DNA of 57,660 nucleotides from Beijerinckiaceae bacterium (lineage in GTDB: Bacteria > Pseudomonadota > Alphaproteobacteria > Rhizobiales > Beijerinckiaceae). Each line of letters starts with the position of its first letter. Positions within the stretch are counted from its first letter, which is position 1. Positions 8,817 to 18,599 of this stretch are shown piece after piece. The stretch spans positions 1 through 57,660 of the forward strand of contig CANJWR010000006.1 of NCBI GenBank assembly GCA_947478455.1, written 5' to 3'. The notes below the pieces were generated by a model. That model did not search any database and was not told where the DNA came from. It saw only the letters and a list, made by a program, of their open reading frames with translations. Made by a program: the position numbers and the translations under genes.

Positions 8817-9146
8817 TCAACCCGCCTTCTTCGTCGCGTCCACATAGCTCGACAGGATCGAACTGATCCGGCTCTGGTAGCCTTTGCCGGTCGCCCGGAA
8901 GTGGCGCAACACGCGGCGCGGAAGGCGCAAGGTGATCTGCTCGGTGCCTTCCGGCTCCACGATCTGCGCCTTGTCCCAGAAGCCTTCCGGAACAGCGCCC
9001 GCGTCAGCATCTGCCGGCGCGCGGCGCTCAACCTCTGCGTCCGTCATATCCTTGACGGCCCGGCTGATGGGCGGAGCGGGCGGCATATCGTCCAGACTGC
9101 CATACCGCACCGTTTTAGCGGATGCTTTGGTATTTTTTGCGGTCAT
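8817..9146 (-). CDS. brnA: BrnA-family antitoxin
   Basis: 109-residue antitoxin of the type II BrnT/BrnA family. The C-terminal part has the typical block of GFWDKAQIVEP, then QITLRLPRRVLRHFRATGKGYQ and SILSSYV, a ribbon-helix-helix-like DNA-binding and dimerisation domain. The N-terminal half, which would wrap the toxin, is Ala/Lys/Asp-rich. The start at 9146 lies inside the 3' end of the brnT remnant, the usual overlapping order. The frame is intact although its toxin gene is dead, so it is now a probable orphan DNA-binding protein. Confidence 0.88.
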   Translation of the reverse strand: MTAKNTKASAKTVRYGSLDDMPPAPPISRAVKDMTDAEVERRAPADADAGAVPEGFWDKAQIVEPEGTEQITLRLPRRVLRHFRATGKGYQSRISSILSSYVDATKKAG

Positions 9147-9383
9147 GTCGTCCTGCCTTCCATGCAGAGATGATGCGGAAGTCGTTGTCCCGCTCGGTGA
9201 AAACGACGCGCAGCACAACCTCGTCAAAACTCCCAACGCGATGAACCTTTGTTCGCCATAGTCGCGCCGGCTGTCTTCGGTCTTCAAGACAAGGCCCCGA
9301 AAGATCTGCGCCGCCTGCAGGAACGAAATTCCATGCTTGGCTTCATTTGCAGCGCTCTTGTCAGGATCCCACTAAAAGCCCAT
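9115..9383 (-). pseudogene. brnT: brnT toxin pseudogene (in-frame stop and frameshift)
   Basis: Reading leftward from the ATG at 9383 gives MGF, then a TAG stop at 9374-9372 where a Glu is expected (family start MGFEWDP-like), then WDPDKSAANEAKHGISF and on to RRDYGEQRFIALG. At a GGG run (9234-9232) one base is missing. The continuation, SFDEVVLRVVFTERDNDF then RIISAWKAGRHDRKKYQ, is in the next frame and ends with TAA at 9117-9115. Reassembled, it is an 89-residue BrnT ribonuclease toxin. Two separate lesions make a sequencing error unlikely. Confidence 0.9.
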
Positions 9384-9391
9384 GAGGCTAT

Positions 9392-9411
9392 ATAGCTACA
9401 AAAGTAACTAC
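9392..9411 (-). promoter_or_regulatory. Candidate brnTA operator
   Basis: Just upstream of the brnT start, two copies of GTAGYTAY (9404-9411 GTAGTTAC and 9392-9399 GTAGCTAT, read leftward) are spaced 12 bp apart, each nearly self-complementary. BrnA proteins autoregulate their operon, so this pair of half-palindromes is a reasonable candidate binding site. Prediction only. Confidence 0.35.
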
Positions 9412-9436
9412 AAACAAGACGGACACTTCACCCGCC

Positions 9437-10156
9437 CTAAAATTGCGTGGTCATATCAATCAGCCATTGCGGCGAGGCGTCGACCAGTATCGTCTCCAGC
9501 TTCTTGTCAAAGCCGGTGAGGATGGACAGGCCGATCAGGATCAAGAGTGCGCCGAGCGCAGCCTTGGCGCCCTTGCCGGCCGCCATCAGCCTGTCGCGCA
9601 TACGCCCCAGCGCCTCGCGGGACAGGAAACCGAGTATCACCAGCGGCGTGGCCGCCCCGACCCCGAACATCAGCATGGTGAGCGCCACCTGCGGCAGGTT
9701 CTTGCCTTCAGCGGCGAGCAGGGAGGCAGCGCCCAGCGTTGGCCCCACGCAAGGACTCCAGACCGCGCCAAGCAGAAGCCCGACACCGAACTGGCCCTGC
9801 AGGCCTTCCGTCGAAAAGCCCCCGAAGCGCCGCTCGGTCCAGTCCGCGACCGGTCCGCCGGCCAGCGCCAGCCGCGCCTGAAAATTCGGCACGACCAATA
9901 CAATTCCGATCAGCACCATCATGACGGCGGCAGCATTGCGGAACACGTCGCTGTCGAGGCCGATGCCGAAGCCGATCGTCGCCACAAACAGGCCGATGAC
10001 CACGAATGATATCGCCAGCCCGCCCGCAAGAGCGAGCGGGCCGAAACGATGCTGCGACGCCGCCGCCCCCAGCACAAGCGGGAGCAACGGCAGCACGCAG
10101 GGCGATAATGTCGACAACACTCCGGCCAGCCAGGCCAGGCCGAAGGTCGCCATCAT
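9437..10156 (-). CDS. CcdA/DsbD-type transmembrane thiol-disulfide transporter
   Basis: 239-residue inner-membrane protein with about six hydrophobic segments. The paired cysteine motifs LSPCVLPLLPL (about 19-29) and WSPCVGPTLGA are those of CcdA/DsbD proteins, which pass electrons from cytosolic thioredoxin to periplasmic partners. The ATG at 10156 overlaps the TGA of the upstream thioredoxin gene (TGATG), so the two are translationally coupled. The periplasmic client is probably that thioredoxin-like protein. Confidence 0.9.
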   Translation of the reverse strand: MMATFGLAWLAGVLSTLSPCVLPLLPLVLGAAASQHRFGPLALAGGLAISFVVIGLFVATIGFGIGLDSDVFRNAAAVMMVLIGIVLVVPNFQARLALAGGPVADWTERRFGGFSTEGLQGQFGVGLLLGAVWSPCVGPTLGAASLLAAEGKNLPQVALTMLMFGVGAATPLVILGFLSREALGRMRDRLMAAGKGAKAALGALLILIGLSILTGFDKKLETILVDASPQWLIDMTTQF

Positions 10157-10545
10157 CAGATGCCTTTGGCCAGCAATTGCTCGATGCTGTCGGCCTTCGT
10201 GTCGCCGGTGGTGCGGCCGAGCTCTTTCTCGCCCTTGAAGACGATGAGGGTCGATTGCTTCTGCACCCCGAAGCCCTGAACGATCGGCTTCTGGGCGTCG
10301 AAATCGACCCGCATGATTGTCATGTCCTTGAACTTTTGCTCGCCGGACAATTTGTCGAGAATCGGGATCTGCTGCTTGCAGATCGGGCACCATGTGGCGT
10401 GCACCGCCACCAGCACATGCTTGCCGGCCTTCTGGGCTGCCGCAAAGCCCTCGGGCGTAAAGGGAATTTCAGCCGCAGACGCGGCGGACGCGAAACCAAA
10501 AGCAGCCAGCATGGATCCGGCCAGAACAAGGCGACGGGAAATCAT
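10156..10545 (-). CDS. Exported thioredoxin-fold protein (CPIC)
   Basis: 129 residues: signal peptide (about 1-25, ISRRLVLAGSML... ending SAASA) and a thioredoxin fold with active site WCPIC in ATWCPICKQQ. The two arginines could allow Tat export, although the n-region looks Sec-like. Start at 10545, preceded by AGGAGG. Cotranscribed and overlapping with the CcdA-like gene, forming a two-gene electron relay to the periplasm for disulfide reduction, possibly in cytochrome maturation or oxidative repair. Confidence 0.9.
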   Translation of the reverse strand: MISRRLVLAGSMLAAFGFASAASAAEIPFTPEGFAAAQKAGKHVLVAVHATWCPICKQQIPILDKLSGEQKFKDMTIMRVDFDAQKPIVQGFGVQKQSTLIVFKGEKELGRTTGDTKADSIEQLLAKGI

Positions 10546-10677
10546 CAGGAATCCTCCTATGGATGAACAAGTCACATATACAGGGAATGATCGGAGTTTG
10601 CTTTTCACGAAAGGCGCGATGAGCTTCACGCTTGCGTGTCTGTCGGCCTCCCTGCAAAAGCGCCTTCCGCAATGGGC

Positions 10678-11073
10678 TTAAACGACAACGCGCCCCAGCG
10701 CGCCAACCAGACACGCGACCGCCGCAACGCCCAACACCGTAAAGGTCGTCGCGATGCCCGTCACCCGCAGGGCAAAATTCTCGTGGGTTCTCGAAACGCC
10801 CGCAGCATGCACGATACGCCCCGCCAGCAGCGCAAGCCCCATCGCGTGCAGCAGCCAGTGCTTGGTCTGGAGGCTTTCAGCAAGACCGATTAACACCAGC
10901 GTCATCGGCACATATTCGGCGAAATTGGCATGGACCCGCATCGCCCGCAGCAGCCCGGCATTGCCGCCGTCGCCAATGGCCACCCTGATCGTGCGCCGCA
11001 CCCGGATTACCCGAAAAGCGAGATACAAAAACAGCGGCGCCAGCAGGCTGGCGTAGAGAGCCGTGATTGGCAT
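10678..11073 (-). CDS. MAPEG-superfamily membrane protein
   Basis: 131 residues with about four membrane segments and the MAPEG signature RAMRVHANFAEYVPM, where RxxANxxE..P is the glutathione-interacting motif of the family. Bacterial members (YecN type) may act as glutathione-dependent peroxidases or transferases; the reaction here is unknown. It stands alone, upstream of the thioredoxin/CcdA pair. Confidence 0.85.
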   Translation of the reverse strand: MPITALYASLLAPLFLYLAFRVIRVRRTIRVAIGDGGNAGLLRAMRVHANFAEYVPMTLVLIGLAESLQTKHWLLHAMGLALLAGRIVHAAGVSRTHENFALRVTGIATTFTVLGVAAVACLVGALGRVVV

Positions 11074-11174
11074 ATGTAAATCCTCGTTACATCCAGCAAT
11101 CTGGCTCGGTCCGGCGTGAAGTCAAGCTGGCGCGCTGCTGACGGACTAACGTTTCGCTACAGCGGCTTCTGGGC

Positions 11175-11777
11175 CTACGGCCCGACCTTCTTCACCTCGC
11201 CGAAACCCGCGGCCTCCATCGCCAGATGAACCTTGTTCTGGAAGTTCGCATCCTTGCCGTCGGCGAGTTCGGCTGCGTTGCGAGCCACAGCATCGCACAG
11301 TGCATCGACCCAGCCGGATTCCGATCTGGCGAAATCGTTCAGCACATAGGAATGCACCAGCGCCTTGTCGCCCGGATGGCCGATGCCGAGCCGCACGCGG
11401 CGATAATTCGCCCCCATATGGGCCGTGATGGAACGCAGACCATTATGGCCCGCATCGCCGCCGCCGGTCTTGATGCGCAGTTTGCCGGGCGGCAGATCGA
11501 GTTCGTCGTGAAAAACCACGATGTTTTCGAGCGGAATCTTGTAGAAGCGCGCGGCCTCCGCCACGGCGCGACCGGATTCGTTCATGTAGGTTTCGGGCAT
11601 GAGCAGGATGGCGCGGTCGCGGCCCAGCGGGCCTTCAGTGGCGCGACCCTGAAAACGGGACCGGAAAGGCGCGAAATTTCCCGCGCGGGCAATCTTCTCG
11701 ATCGCCATGAAGCCGATGTTGTGGCGGTTTCCCGCATAGGCCTTGCCGGGATTGCCGAGGCCGACGAGTAGCAGCAT
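11175..11777 (-). CDS. pth: Peptidyl-tRNA hydrolase
   Basis: Recycles peptidyl-tRNA released from stalled ribosomes. 200 residues, normal length. The N-terminal [19 protein letters not shown] holds the catalytic His and substrate Asn. Further landmarks are [19 protein letters not shown] and [13 protein letters not shown]. The downstream partner of rplY (73 bp upstream), a pairing conserved across many proteobacteria. Confidence 0.97.
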   Translation of the reverse strand: MLLLVGLGNPGKAYAGNRHNIGFMAIEKIARAGNFAPFRSRFQGRATEGPLGRDRAILLMPETYMNESGRAVAEAARFYKIPLENIVVFHDELDLPPGKLRIKTGGGDAGHNGLRSITAHMGANYRRVRLGIGHPGDKALVHSYVLNDFARSESGWVDALCDAVARNAAELADGKDANFQNKVHLAMEAAGFGEVKKVGP

Positions 11778-11849
11778 GGCTTGAGCCGGGTTTGCCTGAA
11801 CCGCAAGAAGCTTCTCCGGGCGAACCCGGAGAAGCGAAAGTGTGAGTTA

Positions 11850-12539
11850 TTACTTCTTGGCCGCTGGCTTGGCGGCAGCCGCCGGAGCCTTGCCGGCTGC
11901 AGCAGCCGGGGCCTTGCCGCCAGCCGCCGGAGCAGCCGCAGCAGCCGCAGCCACCGGAGCTTCTTCCTTGTAGGTCAGCGGCGGAGCCAGCGTCATGATC
12001 GTGAAGTCACGCTCATGCACGAGGGGCTTGCAGCCTTCCGGCAGGGTGATGGCCGAGATGTGGACCGAGGTGTTGATGTCCATCGTGGCCAGATCGATCG
12101 TGATCGCATCCGGAATGGCGTCGGCCGGGACGCGCATCGGGATCGTGTGACGCACGATGTTGAGCGTGCCGCCCTTCTTGAGGCCGGGGCTGATTTCCTG
12201 GTTGATGAAGTGCACCGGCACTTCAACGCGCAGGGACGAGCCTGCCTTCAGGCGCAGAAAATCGACGTGCAGCGGCGTGTCCTTGACGACATCGAGCTGA
12301 TAATCACGCGGAATGACGCGTTCCTTGCGGCCGCCCATGTCGATCTCGAAGATCGTGGTCAGGAAGTGGCCAGCATAGATGAGCGTATTCAGGGTCTTGA
12401 AGTCCAGCGAGATCGGCTGTGCGGCTTCGCCGCCGCCATAGATCACGCCAGGTACACGGTTCTCACGGCGTACGCTGCGGGCGGCCCCCTTGCCGGTCCC
12501 GCTGCGGACCGTGGCCGCGAGTTCTTTAATCGCTGCCAT
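11850..12539 (-). CDS. rplY: 50S ribosomal protein L25 / general stress protein Ctc
   Basis: 229-residue long (Ctc-type) L25 that binds 5S rRNA. The N-terminal L25 domain (about 1-95, with [21 protein letters not shown]) is followed by the L25 beta domain and a low-complexity Ala/Pro/Lys tail (about 195-229). The tail resembles the disordered tails common in alphaproteobacterial L25. Upstream of pth in the same operon. Confidence 0.96.
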   Translation of the reverse strand: MAAIKELAATVRSGTGKGAARSVRRENRVPGVIYGGGEAAQPISLDFKTLNTLIYAGHFLTTIFEIDMGGRKERVIPRDYQLDVVKDTPLHVDFLRLKAGSSLRVEVPVHFINQEISPGLKKGGTLNIVRHTIPMRVPADAIPDAITIDLATMDINTSVHISAITLPEGCKPLVHERDFTIMTLAPPLTYKEEAPVAAAAAAAPAAGGKAPAAAAGKAPAAAAKPAAKK

Positions 12540-12551
12540 TGTATGGTCCTT

Positions 12552-12581
12552 TCAAAGCAAACGGCCGCGAACATGCGGCCG
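12552..12581 (-). terminator. Candidate weak terminator between prs and rplY
   Basis: Read leftward, CGGCCGC - ATGTTC - GCGGCCG (12581-12562, 7-bp GC stem) is followed by TTTGCTTT. It lies about 90 nt past the prs stop and directly before the rplY start at 12539, so it could end prs transcripts or sit in the rplY leader. The T-run is interrupted, so confidence is low. Confidence 0.35.
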
Positions 12582-12668
12582 CCAAAAAGCGCCCTCGCCT
12601 CCAGGGGTGTCGGAAACGGGCGCGAGCGGCTTATAGCGGCGTCAGCTCAGGATGACAACTGTACGCCA

Positions 12669-13613
12669 TCAGTCGAAGAGGCTCGAAACGCTCTCTTCCT
12701 TGGCGGTGCGGGCAATCGCCTCGCCCAGCAGGGGACCGATGGAAATGACCCGGATATTCGGCGACACCCGGACCGCCTCGGTCGCCTGAATGGAATCGGT
12801 GATGACCAGCTGCTTCAGCTTGGACGACGAAATGCGCGCCACCGCCCCGCCCGACAGCACCCCATGGGTAATATAGGCGTGAACCTCGGCGGCGCCCTTT
12901 GCGAGCAGCGCTTCAGCCGCATTGCAGAGCGTTCCGCCCGAATCCACGATGTCGTCGACCAGAATGCAGGTGCGGCCGCTCACGTCGCCGATGATGTTCA
13001 TCACTTCCGACTCGCCGGCGCGTTCGCGGCGCTTGTCGACAATGGCAAGCGGCGCGTCAATCCGCTTGGCGAGCGCGCGGGCGCGAACCACGCCGCCAAC
13101 GTCCGGCGACACTACCATCACGTTTTTCGTGTCCATCCGGTCCTTGATGTCGCGCACCATGACGGGCGCACCAAACAGATTGTCGGTTGGAATGTCGAAG
13201 AAGCCCTGAATCTGCCCGGCGTGGAGATCGACGGTCAGAACGCGGTCTACGCCCGCTTGCGTTATCAGATTGGCGACGAGCTTGGCCGAAATGGGCGTAC
13301 GTCCGCTGGCGCGGCGATCCTGCCGGGCGTAGCCGAAATAAGGCACGACCGCAGTGATGCGCTTTGCCGACGAACGACGCAGTGCGTCGGTCATGATCAG
13401 CAGTTCCATCAGGTGGTCATTGGTCGGAAACGACGTGGACTGAACGATGAAAGTGTCCTTGCCGCGGACGTTTTCGAGAATTTCGACAAAGATTTCCATA
13501 TCGGCGAAACGCCGCACCTGACACTTGGTCAACGGCACGCCCAGATAGGCCGCAATGGATTCTGTCAGCGCGCGATTCGAATTGCCGGCAAGAATTTTGA
13601 TTGCTTCGGGCAT
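12669..13613 (-). CDS. prs: Ribose-phosphate pyrophosphokinase
   Basis: Makes PRPP from ribose 5-phosphate and ATP for nucleotide, His and Trp synthesis. 314 residues, typical length. Landmarks: [10 protein letters not shown], the [12 protein letters not shown] flexible loop, [12 protein letters not shown] and the PRPP-binding [14 protein letters not shown] start at the ATG at 13613 ([11 protein letters not shown]), which matches the family; a longer frame adds an unrelated basic segment. Confidence 0.97.
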   Translation of the reverse strand: MPEAIKILAGNSNRALTESIAAYLGVPLTKCQVRRFADMEIFVEILENVRGKDTFIVQSTSFPTNDHLMELLIMTDALRRSSAKRITAVVPYFGYARQDRRASGRTPISAKLVANLITQAGVDRVLTVDLHAGQIQGFFDIPTDNLFGAPVMVRDIKDRMDTKNVMVVSPDVGGVVRARALAKRIDAPLAIVDKRRERAGESEVMNIIGDVSGRTCILVDDIVDSGGTLCNAAEALLAKGAAEVHAYITHGVLSGGAVARISSSKLKQLVITDSIQATEAVRVSPNIRVISIGPLLGEAIARTAKEESVSSLFD

Positions 13614-13735
13614 TCGTCTGGACCTCTTGCGGCTGGCTTCGCAAAGGCTCTTAGCAGCGTTGCCGGACGCGAACAATATGACGCGCGTACGTCAGTCAAT
13701 CATCCACTGAAATGACTTAACGCCGTCGTCGAAAC

Positions 13736-14350
13736 CTAGCGAACTGCCGTAAATCCGAGCGCCCTGCCCGTATTGGGCGCAGACGGAAACGGTGTCGTGG
13801 GCGTGGCGCGCGCAATAGCACTTCCGGCAATCGCCTCAGGCGTATTGGTCAGCCAGGCCGCAAGATCTTCGGCGCTTTGTCCGGCGACGCTCGCAATGGC
13901 CTGATCATTCAGCAGCGACCAAGGATCGCCCGCAGAACCCTTCAGCAAAATGGCGTTCTCGATGCGCTGCTGGCGACGCTTCTGGCCGTCGAACACATCC
14001 CACACGAAAGAAACTGCAGCTCCGCCCTCGACCGGATAGGCCGTCAGATACATGCGGGCGAGATATTTGGCCTGCCCGGCGTCGACCAGCGTCACGTCGC
14101 GGGACGCGGCCTGCGCCAGAACCTGCTGGGAGAGTTTTTCGGCCACAGAGGCAGGCGCGCCCTCGACGCTGGCGACCGCAACGCTGGCGCCGCTCGGGCT
14201 GACGCCCGGCCGCGCCGCAACCCGCTGGATGCGCACATCGGAACTCGCCTGCAGATTGGCGGCCTGCTCGACGCAGCCCGAAAGGCCCGCCGTCACAACC
14301 GCCATCGCAATAGCGCCGCACAGGCGGCGCGCCGGGAACTCATGGACCAT
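13736..14350 (-). CDS. Putative lipoprotein of unknown function
   Basis: 204 residues. The N-terminus has basic residues, a hydrophobic stretch and a lipobox LSGC (about 26-29), so it is likely lipidated and anchored in the envelope. The rest is a soluble domain with alternating beta-like segments (YLARMYLTAYP, AAVSFVWDVFDGQ) and no family I recognise. The start at 14350 is chosen because it puts the signal at the N-terminus. It diverges from uvrC with about 150 bp between them. Confidence 0.75.
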   Translation of the reverse strand: MVHEFPARRLCGAIAMAVVTAGLSGCVEQAANLQASSDVRIQRVAARPGVSPSGASVAVASVEGAPASVAEKLSQQVLAQAASRDVTLVDAGQAKYLARMYLTAYPVEGGAAVSFVWDVFDGQKRRQQRIENAILLKGSAGDPWSLLNDQAIASVAGQSAEDLAAWLTNTPEAIAGSAIARATPTTPFPSAPNTGRALGFTAVR

Positions 14351-14500
14351 ATTCGACGCCCCTCCGCCTGGCCCCTCGCGGCGACCGGCGGTTTTTATCT
14401 CTCGCAAGCTCTCTCGCTCTTGCAAGACGCATTCCCTGCTAGACGGTTTTCCTCATCTGGTCCAGAGGCCGGGCTTCCCTGCCGGGCGGACGAGGCTTAG

Positions 14501-16573
14501 ATGGACGCCATGAGCCGCCCCCCGTCAGAGACCGACAAGCAGCCGAAAGCCGGGCCGCCCGACGCCGTCCCTGGCGGCGCTGGCCGCGACATGCCGGACG
14601 AACCCGCTCTGGCCGATGATGCTGACGATCTCGCGGAAGGCGATCTGCCCGACGAAGTCGAATTCTCCGCGGACGGCGACGCGCCTGCTCCCGAATCGGT
14701 GCTGCGCGGAACGGCAGTCATTCGCGGACATTTACGCGACGCCCCCAAGGGGCCCGGCGTCTATCGCATGATCGGCGAGACCGGCGAGGTGCTTTACGTC
14801 GGCAAGGCCCGCAGCATCCGCAAACGCATCGCCAGCTATGCGCGCGGACAGGGCCACACCAACCGTATCGCCCGCATGATCGGCCTCACCGCCTCAATGG
14901 TTTTCGTCTCGACCCGCACCGAGACGGAAGCGCTGCTGCTTGAGGCCAATTACATCAAGCAGATGAAGCCGCGCTTCAATGTGCTGATGCGCGACGACAA
15001 GTCGTTCCCGTACATCCTGCTGAGCGCCGAACATCCTGCGCCGCAACTCACCAAGCATCGCGGTTCGCGCAGCCGCAAGGGCGATTATTTCGGACCATTC
15101 GCGAGCGTCTGGGCGGTGAACCGCACGCTGAACGCCCTGCAGCGCGCCTTCCTGCTGCGCTCCTGCACGGATTCGTTTTACGAAAACCGCACGCGCCCAT
15201 GTCTGCTTTTCCAGATCAAGCGTTGCTCGGGCCCCTGCACGGGCGAGATCAGCCACACCGATTACGCCGGTCTCGTTTCATCGGCCCGCGACTTTCTGTC
15301 GGGAAAAAGCCGCGACGTGCGCGACAATCTTGCCGCCGATATGACCGCCGCCGCCGAGAAACTGGAATTCGAACGCGCCGCGCGGCTGCGCGACCGCATT
15401 TCGGCGCTCTCGGCCATTCAGGGCGCGCAGGGGATCAACCCACGCAACACCGAAGAAGCCGACGTCTTCTCGATTGTCGAGGACGCCGGACATTTCTGCA
15501 TCGAGGTGGTTTTCTTCCGCACCTTCCAGAACTGGGGCAACCGCGCCTATTTTCCGCGCGCCGACAAGAGCCTGTCGACAGCCGAAGTACTCGACGCCTT
15601 TCTGGCGCAATTCTACGACGACAAGCCGCCGCCCCGCCTCATCCTGCTGTCGCACGAGATCGAAACCCGAGAATTGCTGGCCGAGGCCCTTTCGGCGCGC
15701 GCCGGTCGCAAGGTCGAGGTGGCGGTCCCCCAGCGTGGCGAACGCAAGGAACTGGTCGAACACGCCACCCAGAACGGTCGCGAGACACTGGGCAGAAAAC
15801 TCTCCGACCATCTTGCTCAGGAGCGCCTGCTGGCGGCTCTGGCCGAAACCTTCGGAATTCAAAAAAAGCTGCGCCGCGTCGAGATCTACGACAATTCGCA
15901 CATCATGGGCACGAATGCGATCGGCGCCATGGTGGTGGCCGGTCCGGCTGGCTTCATGAAGCAACACTACCGGACCTTCAACATCAAGGACGCCACGATC
16001 ACGCCCGGCGACGATTACGGCATGATGCGCGAGGTGCTGGGTCGCCGCTTCGCCCGCATGGCGAAGGACGACGCCGAGCCCGCAGACCCCGCGAAGCCGC
16101 CGGACCCGGACACCTTCCCGAGCCGGCCCGACCTCATTCTGATCGACGGTGGCAAGGGCCAGTTCGAGGCCGTTCGGGCCGTGATGGACGAAATCGGCGT
16201 GACCGATGTAGCGGTCGCTTCCATCGCCAAGGGGCCGGACCGCAACGCGGGCCGCGAGCAATTCTTCGTGCCGGGCCGCGAGCCCTTCCGGTTGCCGCCG
16301 CGCGATCCGGCGCTCTATTTCGTCCAGCGTCTGCGCGACGAAGCCCATCGCTTCGCCATCGGCACGCACCGGGCGCGGCGCAAGAAGGAATTCACCAAGA
16401 GCCCGCTGGACGAGATCGCCGGCGTCGGCCCGGCCCGCAAACGCGCCTTGCTGCATGCGTTCGGCACCGCCAAGGCGATCTCGCGCGCCACGCTCGGCGA
16501 CCTCGAAAAAGTTCCCGGAATTAATGCGGCGACCGCGAAGCTGGTCTATGAGTTCTTCAACGAGAAAACCTGA
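14501..16573 (+). CDS. uvrC: Excinuclease ABC subunit C
   Basis: Makes both incisions in nucleotide excision repair with UvrA/UvrB. 690 residues: GIY-YIG nuclease (about 83-165, PGVYRM...[13 protein letters not shown]), UVR domain (about 270-310), RNase H-like endonuclease domain ([17 protein letters not shown]) and C-terminal helix-hairpin-helix ([15 protein letters not shown]). The first 75 residues are an acidic Asp/Glu/Pro-rich extension not needed for the fold. An alternative ATG three codons in is possible. First of a five-gene rightward run ending with moaE. Confidence 0.97.
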   Translation: MDAMSRPPSETDKQPKAGPPDAVPGGAGRDMPDEPALADDADDLAEGDLPDEVEFSADGDAPAPESVLRGTAVIRGHLRDAPKGPGVYRMIGETGEVLYVGKARSIRKRIASYARGQGHTNRIARMIGLTASMVFVSTRTETEALLLEANYIKQMKPRFNVLMRDDKSFPYILLSAEHPAPQLTKHRGSRSRKGDYFGPFASVWAVNRTLNALQRAFLLRSCTDSFYENRTRPCLLFQIKRCSGPCTGEISHTDYAGLVSSARDFLSGKSRDVRDNLAADMTAAAEKLEFERAARLRDRISALSAIQGAQGINPRNTEEADVFSIVEDAGHFCIEVVFFRTFQNWGNRAYFPRADKSLSTAEVLDAFLAQFYDDKPPPRLILLSHEIETRELLAEALSARAGRKVEVAVPQRGERKELVEHATQNGRETLGRKLSDHLAQERLLAALAETFGIQKKLRRVEIYDNSHIMGTNAIGAMVVAGPAGFMKQHYRTFNIKDATITPGDDYGMMREVLGRRFARMAKDDAEPADPAKPPDPDTFPSRPDLILIDGGKGQFEAVRAVMDEIGVTDVAVASIAKGPDRNAGREQFFVPGREPFRLPPRDPALYFVQRLRDEAHRFAIGTHRARRKKEFTKSPLDEIAGVGPARKRALLHAFGTAKAISRATLGDLEKVPGINAATAKLVYEFFNEKT

Positions 16574-16600
16574 GCCGCCTCCGAACCGAAAGATCCCGCC

Positions 16601-17200
16601 ATGCGCCTTCGTTCATCCGGACCGTCGCCCTTCGGGCGCAAGATCAAGATCGCAGCGCGCCATCTGGGCCTGATGGATCGGATCGAGGTAATCGCCACCA
16701 GCACCGAGGATCCAGCCGATCCGGTGCGCAGCGACAATCCGCTCGGCAAGATCCCCGTCCTGATTCTCGACGACGGACGCACCGTTTACGACAGCCGCGT
16801 CATTCTGGAGACGCTCGATCATATGGCGGGGGGCGACGCCATCATCCCGAAGGACTGGGATGCGCGGCTGGCGGCCCTCACCCTGCAAGCTCTGGCGGAC
16901 GGCATCATGGATGCGTCGATTCTGGTGATCTACGAGGCCCGGATGCGGCCGGCCGAACTGCACCATGAGCCCTGGGTGGAGCGCCAGCGCGACAAGATCC
17001 GCCGCGGCCTTGCGGCACTTCAGGCGACCCCGCCTGATCTCGGCAAGTTGAATGTCGGGACGATCACCACCGCCTGTGCGCTGGGCTATCTCGACTTTCG
17101 CAAGCAGGTCGACTGGCGTAAGGACTATCCGGGGCTGATCGGCTGGCTCGACGCCTTCCGGGCCAAGACCGGCGCCTACGACGAAACCACACCCCATTGA
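16601..17200 (+). CDS. Glutathione S-transferase family protein
   Basis: 199 residues with the thioredoxin-like GST N-domain: SPFGRKIKIAARHLGL near the start (catalytic Ser/Cys region) and NPLGKIPVLILDDG with the cis-Pro, then DSRVILETLD. The helical C-domain ends in a typical YPGLIGWLDAF block. The conjugation substrate is unknown. It lies 27 bp after uvrC. Confidence 0.9.
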   Translation: MRLRSSGPSPFGRKIKIAARHLGLMDRIEVIATSTEDPADPVRSDNPLGKIPVLILDDGRTVYDSRVILETLDHMAGGDAIIPKDWDARLAALTLQALADGIMDASILVIYEARMRPAELHHEPWVERQRDKIRRGLAALQATPPDLGKLNVGTITTACALGYLDFRKQVDWRKDYPGLIGWLDAFRAKTGAYDETTPH

Positions 17201-17260
17201 TCCGGAGCGGCCAAATGGGCCGCTATTGACGTAAGGGCTGCGAGCTTGTTCCCTCCCCGG

Positions 17261-17854
17261 ATGGCCACGGGCACGACTCACAAGGGCAGCCGCAACTGGT
17301 CGCTGCCCAACCTTCTCACCTATGGGCGCCTCGCGTGTGTGCCGGTGGTGACCGCAATGCTGTTCTGGCCCGAACTGTACGGGGTGCGCTGGGCCGCGCT
17401 GGGCGTTTTCGCCGTGGCGGCCATCACGGATTTTTTCGACGGCTATCTGGCCCGCGCCTGGCAGCAGCAATCGAGCCTCGGGCGCATGCTCGACCCCATT
17501 GCGGACAAACTGCTGGTCGTATCCTGCCTGCTGATGCTGGTGGCGGACGGCATGATCACCGGCATTTTTATCTGGGCCGCCGTGATCATTCTCTGCCGCG
17601 AAATGCTGGTCTCGGGTCTGCGCGAATTTCTGGCCGAACTGCGCGTCTCGGTCCCGGTCAGCACCGTCGCCAAATGGAAAACCACGCTCCAGCTTCTGGC
17701 CATCGGCTTTCTGATCGCCGGTCCGGCGGGCGAAGTGGTGCTGCCCGGCACGATCCATATCGGCAATTCGCTGCTGGTGATCTCGGCAGCCCTGACGCTT
17801 TATACGGGCTGGGACTATTTCCGCGCCGGTCTTAAACACGTGTCGGACGATTAG
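17261..17854 (+). CDS. pgsA: Phosphatidylglycerophosphate synthase
   Basis: Transfers phosphatidyl from CDP-diacylglycerol to glycerol-3-phosphate at the inner membrane, the first step to phosphatidylglycerol and cardiolipin. 197 residues and about four membrane segments. The CDP-alcohol phosphotransferase motif D-x2-DG-x2-AR-x8-G-x3-D-x3-D is complete (DFFDGYLAR ... GRMLDPIADK). Start at the ATG at 17261; an upstream TTG adds five residues. Followed closely by moaD. Confidence 0.95.
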   Translation: MATGTTHKGSRNWSLPNLLTYGRLACVPVVTAMLFWPELYGVRWAALGVFAVAAITDFFDGYLARAWQQQSSLGRMLDPIADKLLVVSCLLMLVADGMITGIFIWAAVIILCREMLVSGLREFLAELRVSVPVSTVAKWKTTLQLLAIGFLIAGPAGEVVLPGTIHIGNSLLVISAALTLYTGWDYFRAGLKHVSDD

Positions 17855-17873
17855 GGTAAGTGGAAAAGCCAAG

Positions 17874-18125
17874 ATGAAAGCCGTCTATTTCGCCTGGGTG
17901 CGTGAGCGCATCGGTCGTACGGATGAAGAAATAGCGCCGCCGGCCTCCGTCGTTAGCGTCGGCGACCTCATAGGCTGGTTGTCGGAGCGCGGCGAGGAAT
18001 ACGCCCATGCGTTCGAAAAACCCAACGTGATCCGCGCCGCCATCGATCGCACCCATGTCAAACATGACGCCCCCATCGCCGGCGCCCGCGAGATCGCGTT
18101 CTTCCCGCCCATGACGGGCGGCTGA
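17874..18125 (+). CDS. moaD: Molybdopterin synthase small subunit
   Basis: 83-residue ubiquitin-fold sulfur carrier ending in the essential Gly-Gly (FFPPMTGG). The C-terminus is thiocarboxylated by MoeB and supplies sulfur to precursor Z. moaE follows after 2 bp, giving a complete molybdopterin synthase. The cofactor serves enzymes such as the MsrP encoded at 3539. Confidence 0.95.
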   Translation: MKAVYFAWVRERIGRTDEEIAPPASVVSVGDLIGWLSERGEEYAHAFEKPNVIRAAIDRTHVKHDAPIAGAREIAFFPPMTGG

Positions 18126-18127
18126 TC

Positions 18128-18595
18128 ATGAGCGCGCCGGATCGCCGCATCAGCATTCAAGCCGAGGATTTCGACGCCGCGGCCGAGATCGCCGCACTCA
18201 CGCAGGGCCGCAAGGATGTCGGCGCGGTCGTCACCTTTACGGGCCTGTGCCGCGACGAGGGCGAGACCCTCGCGGCGCTCGAACTCGAACATTATCCGGG
18301 CATGGCGGAGGAAGAGATTTCCCGCGTGGTCACGCAGGCCGAGAGCCGCTGGCCCCTGCTGGGCGTGCGGGTCATCCACCGCTACGGCAAGATCGCGCCC
18401 GGCGGCAACATCGTACTCGTGGTGGCGACATCGTCGCACCGGCTGGCCGCCTTCGAGGCTGCGGAATTTCTGATGGATTATCTGAAAACCCGCGCGCCCT
18501 TCTGGAAGAAGGAACACCGTCTCGACGGCGCGGCCCGCGACTGGGTCAGCGCGAAAGACGCCGATGACCGCGCGCTGGAGCGTTGGGAGAAGTAG
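18128..18595 (+). CDS. moaE: Molybdopterin synthase catalytic subunit
   Basis: 155 residues. Landmarks are GAVVTFTGLCRDEG, LELEHYPGMAEEEI, VIHRYGKIAPGGNIVLV, the helix block HRLAAFEAAEFLMDYLK and the catalytic-lysine region PFWKKE. With MoaD it converts cyclic pyranopterin monophosphate to molybdopterin. Last gene of the uvrC-GST-pgsA-moaD-moaE run, ending right before a type C repeat. Confidence 0.96.
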   Translation: MSAPDRRISIQAEDFDAAAEIAALTQGRKDVGAVVTFTGLCRDEGETLAALELEHYPGMAEEEISRVVTQAESRWPLLGVRVIHRYGKIAPGGNIVLVVATSSHRLAAFEAAEFLMDYLKTRAPFWKKEHRLDGAARDWVSAKDADDRALERWEK

Positions 18596-18599
18596 CTAC

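Noticed and set aside
11781..13715. A 644-residue rightward frame
   Set aside because: It is the antisense of rplY and prs, which are certain genes; length comes from GC-rich codon bias.
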